Positions 39,381 to 48,859 of a DNA stretch of 57,117 nucleotides are shown here, in pieces. The notes beneath the pieces were generated by a model. That model worked only from the letters and a program-made list of their open reading frames with translations. It was not told where the DNA came from and made no database searches. Source of the stretch: Tritrichomonas foetus (lineage: Eukaryota; Parabasalia; Tritrichomonadida; Tritrichomonadidae). The position numbers and the translations under genes are program-made. Position 1 is the first letter of the stretch; each line of letters begins with the position of its first letter. The stretch is taken from positions 1-57,117 of the forward strand of contig MLAK01000834.1 of assembly GCA_001839685.1 (NCBI GenBank), written 5' to 3'.

Positions 39381-40097
39381 TTTTGTGCAACAGGCGCTAA
39401 AATATTTTGTTTTCCTTTTGTTGAAAAAATAGGAGCTCGGATTAGAATTTGTGCCTCTTAATTAATTTACACTTGTTTCTTTTTGTTCTTTCTCATTTAT
39501 ACTAATATTTGTCTGTTTAAGAGCCATCTATGTTGTTTTGGTGATTGATGGAATTTTAATGACATCGACTAATGGATTTTGTGGTTTACTGAATGTCTCA
39601 AGTGCTCGATATGCCATAATTGGAAATGCTTTCGCTGGAACCTTTTCAACAGCTTTGAGATTAATTTCCAAATAGATTGGTAAAACTGAAGAATGTTGGT
39701 TTTATTTTGGCATTTGTTTTGGTATAATATTAATAGGATAAATTTTATTGTTTTGTTTTACTTATACTGATTTTTATAAATAAAGAATGAAATACGCTAC
39801 AAAAAAGTTCTTACTTTTAAAACAAGAATTTCCAATATTGGAACAATAATTAAAAAAACATATGTTGAATGTATTCAAACTGCTGTGATTATCATGACTG
39901 CTTATATAATTTTTCCTGACTATTCAACATCAACTAAAATCAAGCATGGACTTGATAGTGGATGAGTTACAATCATATGTTACATGATTAGTGATTTTGT
40001 TGGTCGAATGGCAGCTCGCATATTGAATTTGTCAAGTAGGAATTATGTTTGGATTTGTGTTGTTCTTCATTTCTTATTTTCCCCACAATATTGTTAA
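39381..40097 (+). pseudogene. Degenerate equilibrative nucleoside transporter (ENT/SLC29-type)
   Basis: Separate reading blocks on the plus strand correspond in order to the middle and C-terminal parts of an ENT. About 39381-39461 gives FCATGAKIF, CFPFVEKIGARIRI. About 39521-39672 gives a membrane segment and STNGFCGLLN, ARYAIIGNAFAGTFSTALRL, the conserved ENT motif preceding the large loop. About 39860-40097 gives VIIMTAYIIFPDY, then MISDFVGRMAARI, the signature GR of the C-terminal half. Between and within the blocks are stops and frame changes; one is a TGA where a tryptophan would fit (39962). No ATG or intact N-terminal half remains. ENTs import purines and pyrimidines, which trichomonads cannot make, and functional copies probably exist elsewhere in the genome. 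This copy looks dead. Confidence 0.75.
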
Positions 40098-40387
40098 ATA
40101 TTATTTGAAATGTAGTTGAAAAATTAGCTGATGAAATTTGGATGTGTTTATCTTTCTTTTTACATATTCAAAAATTGACCAAAAAAATATGAATTTAAAT
40201 TGATTCGGATTTATTAAAACGGCGTGTGTCGATATTCTCTTTTTTTGTCTCAATAATCTTCTCTACTAAGCTTTCGATCGACATAAGACTGAGAAGAAAG
40301 ATAGAAATCCTAACAAAATAGAAAATTAAGAAAAACATAGATTATAATTAAAGCGTGAAGTAAGAGTAAGTAAAATTAAAAAAATCG

Positions 40388-40417
40388 ATTTTTATTTTTA
40401 TCGATAAAAATAAAAAT
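40388..40417. repeat. 30-bp perfect palindrome beside a stop codon
   Basis: An AT-rich palindrome centred on ATCGAT (40400-40405), with arms of A5T/T5A blocks, is fully self-complementary over 30 bases. It lies 10 bases past the stop of the 40427-42106 frame, within its 3' UTR. In RNA it could form a hairpin affecting 3' end formation. It could also be a protein-binding site. Function unknown. Confidence 0.85.
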
Positions 40418-40426
40418 GTTAAAATT

Positions 40427-42106
40427 TTAGAATTCTTCATTATTGGTTTCCTGAACTTCAGAATCAGTACTTTTATAATTGTTACGTCTCTTTATAATAA
40501 TGAATACCGCAATACCAACTGCGGCAGCAACAACAACAAGAACAGCAATAACAATTCCTGCAATTCCACCTGCTGAAAGTCCTTTTCCTTTTCCAGAATT
40601 GGTATTATCATTATCATTATCATTATCATTATCATTATCATTATCATTATCATTATCATTATCATTATCATCAGGAATGGTTTCATTAAATGAAATATTT
40701 ACATATGTATCATTCACATTAGGTGTGAGGTCATTTGTTGATATATTGCTTGAACCTGGTTTTGATTCTTCTTGACTTGTTTTATCACCTTGATTTGGTT
40801 TATCTTCTTTCTTAACATCCAGCATGAGAGAACCTGAAACATCATGACAGCTAGTTGAAAATGTATATTTATTTCCAGAAATTGTCATACTGACTGGCTC
40901 AATAGTAATAGGGAAAGCATTTTCACCAAAAGCGCATCCACTCTTCAAAACAAAATGTTCACCTTCAAGGCTAGATTCAATTGGATATGGTTCGATTAGA
41001 ATTGTGAAAGATTTAAGTACACCATTAATTGTAACTAAAGCATCAGTAAATTGGAAGTAATAATTTGCTTTAAGATCTAAATTAGAAATATCAACTTTTG
41101 AAAATGAAAGTGAAGTCCCTTTGGCTAAGAATTCACAACTTCCAGAAATAGAAGCACTATTTTCTGATGTAAATGTAATATCATAATTATTTTTATCTAA
41201 GATAAACAAATCTAAATTAATATTTTCACCCACATAAATAGTAACTGTACCTCCGACATTACTGTCAGCAGTTGAAAGATAGTCTGAATATTCTGATGGA
41301 GATAAAGGTAAAACATCAGCTGGACAAGTGTTCTTATTTGTTTTATAGAAACAGACTTTATTAGAATGATAAGAAACTTGTCCAAATTGTGGATAATCTG
41401 TTTCACATGTTAATGAAGATGATATTGGATAATCAACAACTGAAGAATAATCTTCAATGGTAGCTCCTGCTTGATATAAAGACCCTGAAATCATTAAAAC
41501 TCCTGTTTTATCCATTGATATAACATCTAAAGTATAACCATTATCAGGTTCAATAATTTTTAACGCACGTAAAAATGTGTCAATATCATTCATCCATTTT
41601 TCTGCACTAAATGGAATATTTTCTTCACTTCCACCAATTGTGACAAATGCCCCAATTTGGATTTTATTTCCAACTTGTGAAGCTCGAATTGTTAATTTCG
41701 ATGCACCTGAAATTGATTTAGACGAAATGTCTCCGATCCATGATTTCGAATATGAGATTTGTTTCCTGTTATAAATGACTTGACGATTCAAATTATTAAC
41801 AAGCTTATTTCCTGCTATAACATTATCATAATCAATTAAATAGCCAATATCACTATATTCAACCAGGTACACATCATCATTACTTAAAATTTTTGATGAA
41901 GAAAGAGAAAGTGTTGTTTTGCAATGGGCTTCATTTCCACTGTTACAAATTCGAGTAAACGTATAATCATCGATTGATGGAATATCAAATTCATAATAAT
42001 TGCCTTTATTCTGTGATTTTTTAAGGATTTCAGTATTTCCATTAGGATATGTTACTTGAATTTGATTATCTGGTCTAAATAAAATTATGTGATATGGAGT
42101 TAACAT
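40427..42106 (-). CDS. C-terminal half of a type I membrane protein, 559 residues
   Basis: The protein is rich in beta-strand-like, polar sequence with many S/T and paired cysteines. It ends with a low-complexity acidic segment (an eleven-unit DN repeat near residue 480-500), then a glycine start, a membrane segment (AGGIAGIVIAVLVVVAAAVG to IAVFIII) and a short basic/acidic tail (KRRNNYKSTDSEVQ). It lacks any signal peptide at its N-terminus. Its ATG overlaps the stop of the upstream frame by 7 bases (ATGTTAA), in the -1 frame. No initiator is visible before it. It is therefore likely the C-terminal part of the protein encoded upstream, split by a frameshift. An alternative is a separate gene. 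Confidence 0.6.
   Translation of the reverse strand: MLTPYHIILFRPDNQIQVTYPNGNTEILKKSQNKGNYYEFDIPSIDDYTFTRICNSGNEAHCKTTLSLSSSKILSNDDVYLVEYSDIGYLIDYDNVIAGNKLVNNLNRQVIYNRKQISYSKSWIGDISSKSISGASKLTIRASQVGNKIQIGAFVTIGGSEENIPFSAEKWMNDIDTFLRALKIIEPDNGYTLDVISMDKTGVLMISGSLYQAGATIEDYSSVVDYPISSSLTCETDYPQFGQVSYHSNKVCFYKTNKNTCPADVLPLSPSEYSDYLSTADSNVGGTVTIYVGENINLDLFILDKNNYDITFTSENSASISGSCEFLAKGTSLSFSKVDISNLDLKANYYFQFTDALVTINGVLKSFTILIEPYPIESSLEGEHFVLKSGCAFGENAFPITIEPVSMTISGNKYTFSTSCHDVSGSLMLDVKKEDKPNQGDKTSQEESKPGSSNISTNDLTPNVNDTYVNISFNETIPDDNDNDNDNDNDNDNDNDNDNDNTNSGKGKGLSAGGIAGIVIAVLVVVAAAVGIAVFIIIKRRNNYKSTDSEVQETNNEEF
40604..40669. repeat. Hexamer tandem repeat, 11 copies, coding for Asp-Asn
   Basis: The plus strand has eleven perfect units ATTATC; the minus strand reads GATAAT and encodes the DN repeat. 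Hexamers keep the frame, so slippage would change length without breaking the protein. The antisense frame (SL repeats) is a shadow. Confidence 0.95.
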
Positions 42107-45100
42107 GATATCACGAGCTTGCCTGGCGTGAATACTAAAGAAGCCTGATTCGAAGGTATTTCGACCAATTCATCACGGAAATAAGCTTCAAATCGATATG
42201 GGTGATCATCTTTGGCTGTAAAATTGACTGCACGTATCATCCATTTGTCAGATACGATATCATCCTTATAAATATATTGATCTATTGTAAATGAATCAAA
42301 GCTATTTACTGCTGCCAACATTCCAGTGTTTTTATCTTCTGTAAACTTCTTAATACATCCACATGCCAAATATTTGGTAGTATATCCGATATATGGCTTT
42401 GTGGCACTACAAAATGGATTTTTATCTTCACTAATCGTGAAGGAAGCATATAACTTTGCAGTGACCCTTTTATTGGTACTTCCATCATCAGTTCTTCTAT
42501 ATGGAATATTAACTGAATGCAAATCTTTATTCCAATAAATGCTATTTTTCATTGAGAAAAGTGTCTTTTCTGCTTCAACAACAATAACATATTCATCTTT
42601 ATCTAAGCGATGAACGTTTTGACATAGTGGTTGTATACCTGGCATTTTAACGACACATGCTATTGGTGGTCTTTTGGCCTGTGGAATTTTATCATATAAT
42701 TTATTATTTAGATTCAAAAAGAACCTTAAAGTTCCGTATATTTCATTTTTTTGTAAGAAAACACTCACTTGAGTTTCTCCCCAATTATTGTTTTTCAAAG
42801 TTGATGCAGATACAATCCTTGCTATCATTGCATTACTATTGGTCTTCAGATTTTTGACATCAAAAACATAGTTCGAGAAATATCGATCTATTGTCACTGT
42901 GTAAGAATATGCACCATTTGAAGTGTCAGATATTTGAAAAGTCGAGTAAATATTATTTTTATGAATATTTTTATAGGGAATTTCGGTTGTGATCAAATAG
43001 TCACTCAAACCTCGGTTATAATTTAACTTTATTTGGAGTTTCTTGTTAGATTTATCTAATTCTCTTCCGAGTTGAATAACTGGTGCAAAATTGGATAAAC
43101 CCGCGTTTACTTTGACATTTTCAAAAGCTTTGGATAAAATTGTCTCGCATTTGCTTCCCTCACATACATTAATTTCACAATTTAATTCTTTTACAGGCTC
43201 ATTACCAATGTTAACATTTTCAATAGTTAATATTACTGGATTATTACCACGAATTTCACCTTTCATTTTTTGATTCGAATTCAAAATTGTGTCATCAAAA
43301 ATTTCGAAATCTTCAAATTTAGATACATAAGGACTTCCATCGCTATGGGTTATCATGCCCAAATAAACATTTTCACCAATACAAGCACGATATGAAAAGA
43401 AATTTGAATCACTTGGTTTTGCAATTTCTACGTTCATTGGTACTTGTTGAGCTTTTGAGATAAATGTTTTAATACATACACCTGGTTTTGATAAGAAGGA
43501 TGCACCATCATCTCCACATAATTCTTTCCCTTTTGAAGGAAAACCCATGATATCAAATTGTTCAAAATTCTTAAGAATATCATTCTGGAACATATCGGCC
43601 TCATATCCACTATATTGCAGTTTTGATGTTGGTGTTACACCATCTACAACAAAGACTCTATTAAGAGTAACCAGATCATTTTTTTCTTTTAGTGAGACAA
43701 AAGGAAATGGAAATGATTTTGAGATAGGATTCACTCCACTTTGTCGATAGTCAAGGTTCAAAAAGAATCCATTTAGGTCGCCGTCACCTTTCTGACTACA
43801 ATCATCACATAATCTAACTGTTTTTGGTTCTATAATATAAGCTGGATATTGTTTATTTTTATCAAATTTGGCATCAATTGACTTTTGAGAATCAAAGAAA
43901 CAGAATTCACCTGAAGGTTGTGCATGATAAAGTGCAACAGGCTTCTCATAATTAAATTCACAGTCTATTAGTTTGAGGAGTTTCAGAGTTCCTTCAATAG
44001 CAAAGTTAATATTCATTTGATTTTGATAATTTCCTGAAAGAAACGGAAAAGTGCAAGACTTACTGTTAAATCGGAATCGGAAAGGTACATCATAACTTAG
44101 AAACAATCTGATAGTAAGGCCAACATCAGTATTTACTTCAGCAACAGCAGCAGCAGCAGAAAGTTTAAGGCCTATTTGCATCGATGGAATTATTTCTAGG
44201 AACATATCATTCAGCATCTCTTCAGTAATTTTGTCCGGTGACTGTTTTTCATCCATAATTTCATGAAATGGTTGAGCTTTCTCCATTTGTAATCCATCTG
44301 ACTGCGTATAGCTTAAATGTGTCTTTACGCCAAACTTTACACGGTAATCATAGCGTAATAATTCGATGAGTTTGTAGCGAATATCTTTGAAAACAATTCT
44401 GCCAAAAGCATAAAGACCAAGTTCAAGTTTAATTCCATACATGCTCTTACCAGGTAGAGCATAAAGAGGATAACTATACTCTGGAATTTCTAGGTCATCT
44501 GGTGAATTATCAGGGAAAAGTGAAAACCCAAGTCCAGCCATAACAGATAATTCTACATCAGCTTCTAATCTGAAGTCAGCATCTTCGATTCGAAGATCAA
44601 AAGACGAAAATATTTGAGCGTAAGCACCGGCACGAGCAGAGAAGATGAAGAAATTGTAATCAACTGGACCTGTTTCAAATGCATCTGCACCTGTTTCTGG
44701 TTTTTCCCAATAGTAACGGTAACCTGCAAAACAAGTTGAAAGACCTGTTGCTGGATCTTCTTTGGAGAAACCAACTGTTACACCAATATTTTCATTACTA
44801 CCTTCTTCTTCTTCATTATTTGTTGTATCCTTACCTTTTGAAGGATTAGCACTGAACATATGAATATTTCGAAAGGCTCGAAGTTGTTCAATACTTCGTA
44901 CATTATAAATTTGCACTTCTCCATCATCAGCAATCAAGGATTTAAGCTTGAAGATGGTTTTATCAGTGGGGTCAACAAAAGCAGCATCTCCAACTTTAAT
45001 CGGGGCTTCATCTGATAATGCTTTCTTTCTGTTGGGAATGATAGCCAAATATCCTGTGGTAATGTTTTGAACATTTTGTTTATTATTCTTGAAAGTTTGG

Positions 45101-45354
45101 GCTGATTTTATGACTTGACGAGTTTCACTTTTCTCAAGAGCAAAGCCTTTGATTCCTCGAGATGTGCTGCCCATAAGGTTGACAGAAAGGAAAAATTCAA
45201 TACCTGTATAGTTATATTGGCCGCGTGGATAAATCGGTTCTCTATCTGATTTAGCAGCACGCATTTTCATTTTTTCTCGCGCTTGAAAGGCGAGATTTTG
45301 GAATTTCTGTGGAATGGTATTTGAAACGCAGAAAAGAGAGATGAAAACAAGCAT
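42100..45354 (-). CDS. Secreted/surface protein with signal peptide, 1084 residues
   Basis: The N-terminus is a classic signal peptide (MLVFISLFCVSNT, then IPQKF), starting at ATG 45354, 11 bases after an initiator TCATT. The remainder is beta-rich with many paired cysteines (CDDCSQKGDGD, LNCEINVCEGSKC, ACGCIKKF) and no transmembrane segment. It ends with FTPGKLVISC. I do not recognise the family. The absence of a membrane anchor, together with the anchor in the next frame, suggests it is the ectodomain of one large membrane protein of about 1640 residues split near 42100. A longer start at TTG 45414 would put charged residues before the signal peptide and is less likely. Confidence 0.75.
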   Translation of the reverse strand: MLVFISLFCVSNTIPQKFQNLAFQAREKMKMRAAKSDREPIYPRGQYNYTGIEFFLSVNLMGSTSRGIKGFALEKSETRQVIKSAQTFKNNKQNVQNITTGYLAIIPNRKKALSDEAPIKVGDAAFVDPTDKTIFKLKSLIADDGEVQIYNVRSIEQLRAFRNIHMFSANPSKGKDTTNNEEEEGSNENIGVTVGFSKEDPATGLSTCFAGYRYYWEKPETGADAFETGPVDYNFFIFSARAGAYAQIFSSFDLRIEDADFRLEADVELSVMAGLGFSLFPDNSPDDLEIPEYSYPLYALPGKSMYGIKLELGLYAFGRIVFKDIRYKLIELLRYDYRVKFGVKTHLSYTQSDGLQMEKAQPFHEIMDEKQSPDKITEEMLNDMFLEIIPSMQIGLKLSAAAAVAEVNTDVGLTIRLFLSYDVPFRFRFNSKSCTFPFLSGNYQNQMNINFAIEGTLKLLKLIDCEFNYEKPVALYHAQPSGEFCFFDSQKSIDAKFDKNKQYPAYIIEPKTVRLCDDCSQKGDGDLNGFFLNLDYRQSGVNPISKSFPFPFVSLKEKNDLVTLNRVFVVDGVTPTSKLQYSGYEADMFQNDILKNFEQFDIMGFPSKGKELCGDDGASFLSKPGVCIKTFISKAQQVPMNVEIAKPSDSNFFSYRACIGENVYLGMITHSDGSPYVSKFEDFEIFDDTILNSNQKMKGEIRGNNPVILTIENVNIGNEPVKELNCEINVCEGSKCETILSKAFENVKVNAGLSNFAPVIQLGRELDKSNKKLQIKLNYNRGLSDYLITTEIPYKNIHKNNIYSTFQISDTSNGAYSYTVTIDRYFSNYVFDVKNLKTNSNAMIARIVSASTLKNNNWGETQVSVFLQKNEIYGTLRFFLNLNNKLYDKIPQAKRPPIACVVKMPGIQPLCQNVHRLDKDEYVIVVEAEKTLFSMKNSIYWNKDLHSVNIPYRRTDDGSTNKRVTAKLYASFTISEDKNPFCSATKPYIGYTTKYLACGCIKKFTEDKNTGMLAAVNSFDSFTIDQYIYKDDIVSDKWMIRAVNFTAKDDHPYRFEAYFRDELVEIPSNQASLVFTPGKLVISC

Positions 45355-45362
45355 GATAAAAA

Positions 45363-45367
45363 AATGA
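45363..45367 (-). promoter_or_regulatory. Initiator TCATT of the surface-protein gene
   Basis: TCATT with the A at 45365 gives an 11-base leader to ATG 45354. No equivalent element is seen in front of the downstream frame at 42106. Confidence 0.5.
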
Positions 45368-46324
45368 AATAATGGTATTTTTTTGTCCACACAAAGTTGA
45401 AAAGAAAATTTCAAAGTATTTTATTGTTCTATCTCAGAATTTTGATTTATCGTGATTATTTGGAAATCAAAAATAACAGTCATTTTATCGTTATTATTAA
45501 CAGCCATTTTATTGATATAATTAAACTCTATTTAGTGATCTCACTTATGATTGGTTGATAAAACTATAAATATAAAGACATATAAAAATGTCAGATAAAT
45601 CCTTCGGTGAGGGGTCTGCTCGCACAATTCTATTAAATTGGCCTTTGAATGGCAATAATTAAACAACCATGAAGAACAGAAAAAGAATGTGAAATATTTC
45701 GCTCAGAAAATAATAGATAAAATTTATTATTATCCCCTGTCATCAATAGAAGATCAAATCATTGGTTGATATCAGTTGGATTCAAAGTGGAGTGTTGAGA
45801 AATATTGGTCATAACAGTGAGGAAGGCAGGAAAAGGAAATAATACCTGAAATAATATCCTATTTAAAAATAATAACAGAAATGATAATCATGTATGTAAT
45901 TATATTTATAATTTTAATTCCAATTTGAATGAGAAATTATAATGTGAATGAGAACAAAGATTTGAGTACTATGTTGCTATTCCTATATGTTGCATTAATG
46001 ATTAATAACATTTTTCGAGACGAATTAGTTGATATTTATTCGGTCAATTGTTTTGTTGTTTCCACCTTATAAAACCCAGTTTCACTCAAATTTATCTTGA
46101 AAATATTTCCTTTTCTAATTAATAATTAAAAATCATCACTTCTTGAAACAAATTTATGATTTTTAGAAAATTTATTGCATGAAAAAGAGTTTGCAATAGG
46201 GGATTTTGTAATTATAGTACAAAGCTATATTGTATATTGTCGTATTTTCCAAAACAAAAAATAACAAATGAAAAATCAAAAGAATTAATCTGAAATCAAT
46301 AGAATAAATATTTACAAACAAATA
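45368..46324. other. Intergenic, 957 bp
   Basis: AT-rich. A plus-strand 24-codon frame at 45588-45662 (MSDKSFGEGSARTILL) is short and GC-richer than its setting. It could be a gene fragment, but I cannot assign it. Confidence 0.45.
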
Positions 46325-47004
46325 TTAAATTCTATCTTTTGGATTTGATATAAAAGCAGATGCTAACTTAATAGTTGCATTTATTTTCGGAACAAAAGGG
46401 ACACTATTTTTATCTTTGTTATGATTTGGTATTCTTTGAGATATCGGCTCATTGGCATTTGTCTTTGCATTTGCACACATGAACCAAATAGGATTATCAT
46501 TTCTTGGACGAGTTAATGGTTTTGGCTTAGTTTGTAATTGGAATGAACTAGATGTCATGCATGATAGAATTGAAGCATTATCTGGTAAAGTTTTGAGTTC
46601 ATCAAGAAAGAATGTCGAATCATTTGTTTGAATTTCACAGATTTCATTAGAATTTTTAATTTGAAGTCGGGAAATAATTTTATCAACACAATTCTAATCC
46701 TTTTTTTATGTATTACTTTTTTCTTATTTTCAGATTGTTCATTCACAGTTTCTTCAACTTGATGAGAATTTTTTCGGTTTCATCTACTCTGAATCTTATC
46801 TTCAAGTGATTATCATCACAATTAAAGGATCATTAATATTATACTTTTTCATATGAAGGAACTTCTATTGGTTTTATTTCTTTCATTCCTTTAATTAATT
46901 GGTCCTATTCTTTTGTACATTTCTAGATTAACTCTTTTTTGAGCAAGGCCAGGATTTAATGAATTCACTTCGAGTGCAACTTCAATTAAATTAAAAACGC
47001 TTCG
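46325..47004 (-). pseudogene. Decayed gene of unknown family
   Basis: Coding-looking blocks on the minus strand run in order but in shifted frames: SVFNLIEVALEVNSLNPGLA, then LEMYKRIGPIN, then KEIKPIEVPSYEKV, NSHQVEETVNEQSENKKK and, after a frame change at AAAAAAA (about 46699-46705), SRLQIKNSNEICEIQTN and FLDELKTLPDNASIL. The last block ends with RPRNDNPIWFMCANAKTNAN and PKDRI, then the stop at 46325. The final open stretch is about 120 codons with a continuous, non-AT-biased reading. Stops in between make this a likely pseudogene. I could not name the family. Confidence 0.5.
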
Positions 47005-47443
47005 ATTGATAAAATAAAATACATAAGGTTAAAAGGAAACTGTTACACTATCACTCTTGAGAATTTTTGATGGATTGGTCAAATTTCGTGAATACACATG
47101 TGTCCAAATATGTCTATGATATTAAAGAAGAAATTGTTTGATTTTTTCAAAATGCCATTTTTATGAATGATCAAGATTCAAATGATTATTCAAATCATCG
47201 AAAAGTTCAATAAATGCGCTTGCTCATTCAGATATATGAAAAACGTTTCTGAATTATATTAGGAGTTTTCAGAGTCAATAATTTATATATCGAATAGAAA
47301 ATAGAATTGATCATGAAATTATTTTACTTATTTTTTTGGAAGATACTATGTTCATCCATATTTCGGAGAACCTTTCTCAAAATATTTTTTGAAAAAGGCA
47401 CAAAACAAAGCATATCCAAGTGTGTATTTTTATCTCATTTTCG
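47005..47443. other. Intergenic, 439 bp
   Basis: AT-rich DNA beyond the ankyrin array. Nothing recognisable. Confidence 0.45.
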
Positions 47444-48859
47444 TTATTCTTGTAATACACCGACTGATATTGATTGATGATGTCTTAATAAAAGTTCAAC
47501 AATTTCTGAATAACCTTTGGAATTTGCTCTTTGAATTGGTGTTTCTTTAATAAAATATTAAAATTCCATGTTAATAATAGAAAATAATTATTATAAATTA
47601 AAAAAGAAAAATATTATTTTTCGAATTAATATCAATATTTGGATGTTTTAATAAAAGTTCAACAATATTATAAGAACCTTCAGAACACGCTATATAAAGA
47701 GGCGTCAAATAAATATCAATCAGAAATGTTATTTGAGAAATAGAAAATAATAATGAATTGATAAAGAAAAATAATATTTTTCGAATTAATATCAATATTT
47801 GGTTGTTTCAATAAAAGCTTCACAATGTTACAATAGCCTTTAGAACATGCTATATAAAGTGGTGTTTCTTAAAGACCAATTAAAAATTCCATGTTAAAAA
47901 TGGATCATAATAATGAATTGAAAAAGAAAAATGCTATTTACCAAATTAATATCAATATTTAGTTGTTTCAATAAAAATTCAACAATTTCAAAATGACCTT
48001 CAGAACATGCTATATGAAGTAGTGTTTTTTAAAGATCAATTAAAAATTCCATGTCAAAAATGGATCATAATTTGAATGAAGTAAAAAAGTAATTTTATTT
48101 TGATAATTAATATCAACATTTAGTTGTTTCAAGAAAATTTCAACAATTTTATCATAACCTTTAAAACATGCTATATAAAGAGGTGTCTTTTAAAGAACAA
48201 TCAGTAATTTTACTTGAGAAATAGAAAAAATCATGAGTGAAAAAAGAAAAATATAATTTTCCAAATAAATATCAATATTTGGTTGTTTCAATAAAATTTC
48301 AACAATGTTATAGTAACCTTCAGAACATGCTTTATAAAGTGGTGTTTCTTAAAGATCAACTAAAAATTTCTTTTGAGAAATAGAAAATAATCATAATGAA
48401 TTGAAAAAGGAATTTGATTTTGTCAATTAATATCAATATTTGGCTGTTTCAATAAAAGTTCAACAATTTTATCATAACCTTCAGAACATGCTATATAAAG
48501 TGGTGTTTTTTAAAGATCAATTAAAAATTTCATTTGAGAAATAGAAAATAATCATAATGAATTAAAAAATAAAAATATTATTTTTCGAATTAATATCAAT
48601 GTTTTGTTGTGTCAATAAAAGTTCAACAATTTCATTATAACCTTTCCAACATGCTATATAAAGTGGTGTTTCTTAAAGATCAATTAAAAATTTTATTTGA
48701 GAAATAGAAAATAATAAGAATGAATTGGAAAAAAAAATATTATTTTTACAATTAATATCTATATTTGGTTGTTTCAATAAAAGTTCAACAATTTCATAAT
48801 AACCTTCAGAACATCCATGATGAAGTGGTGTTTCCTAAAAATAATATTGAAATTTCATT
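47444..48859 (-). repeat. Nine-unit, ~160-bp tandem array, each unit an ankyrin repeat plus a spacer
   Basis: On the minus strand, each unit has about 85 bases that encode one ankyrin repeat core (pattern ETPLYIACSEGYYEIVELLL, then KQPNIDIN) followed by about 75 bases of AT-rich spacer with stops. Units begin near 48834, 48672, 48509, 48349, 48190, 48030, 47870, 47710 and 47552, with periods of 159-163. All nine ankyrin cores are open in frame, and the last ends shortly after (RHHQSISVGVLQE) with TAA at 47446-47444. The period is not a multiple of three, so the repeats cannot be read through. Removing about 61 bases per unit would leave 99, exactly one 33-residue repeat. The spacers lack conserved GT and AG ends. 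Either this is an ankyrin gene with many atypical introns or a decaying array. It continues the 48860-50218 gene. Confidence 0.8.

Noticed and set aside
40479..40775. Antisense open frame with a long SL repeat opposite the DN repeat
   Set aside because: It is the complement of the hexamer repeat. The opposite strand encodes a protein with a membrane anchor and normal composition.
42095..42180. Retroviral-type slippery heptamer for -1 frameshifting
   Set aside because: No X XXY YYZ sequence in the right frame is present in the overlap.
47444..48859. CRISPR array
   Set aside because: The 160-bp periodic units encode ankyrin repeats. Repeats are not short and palindromic, and spacers are similar to one another.
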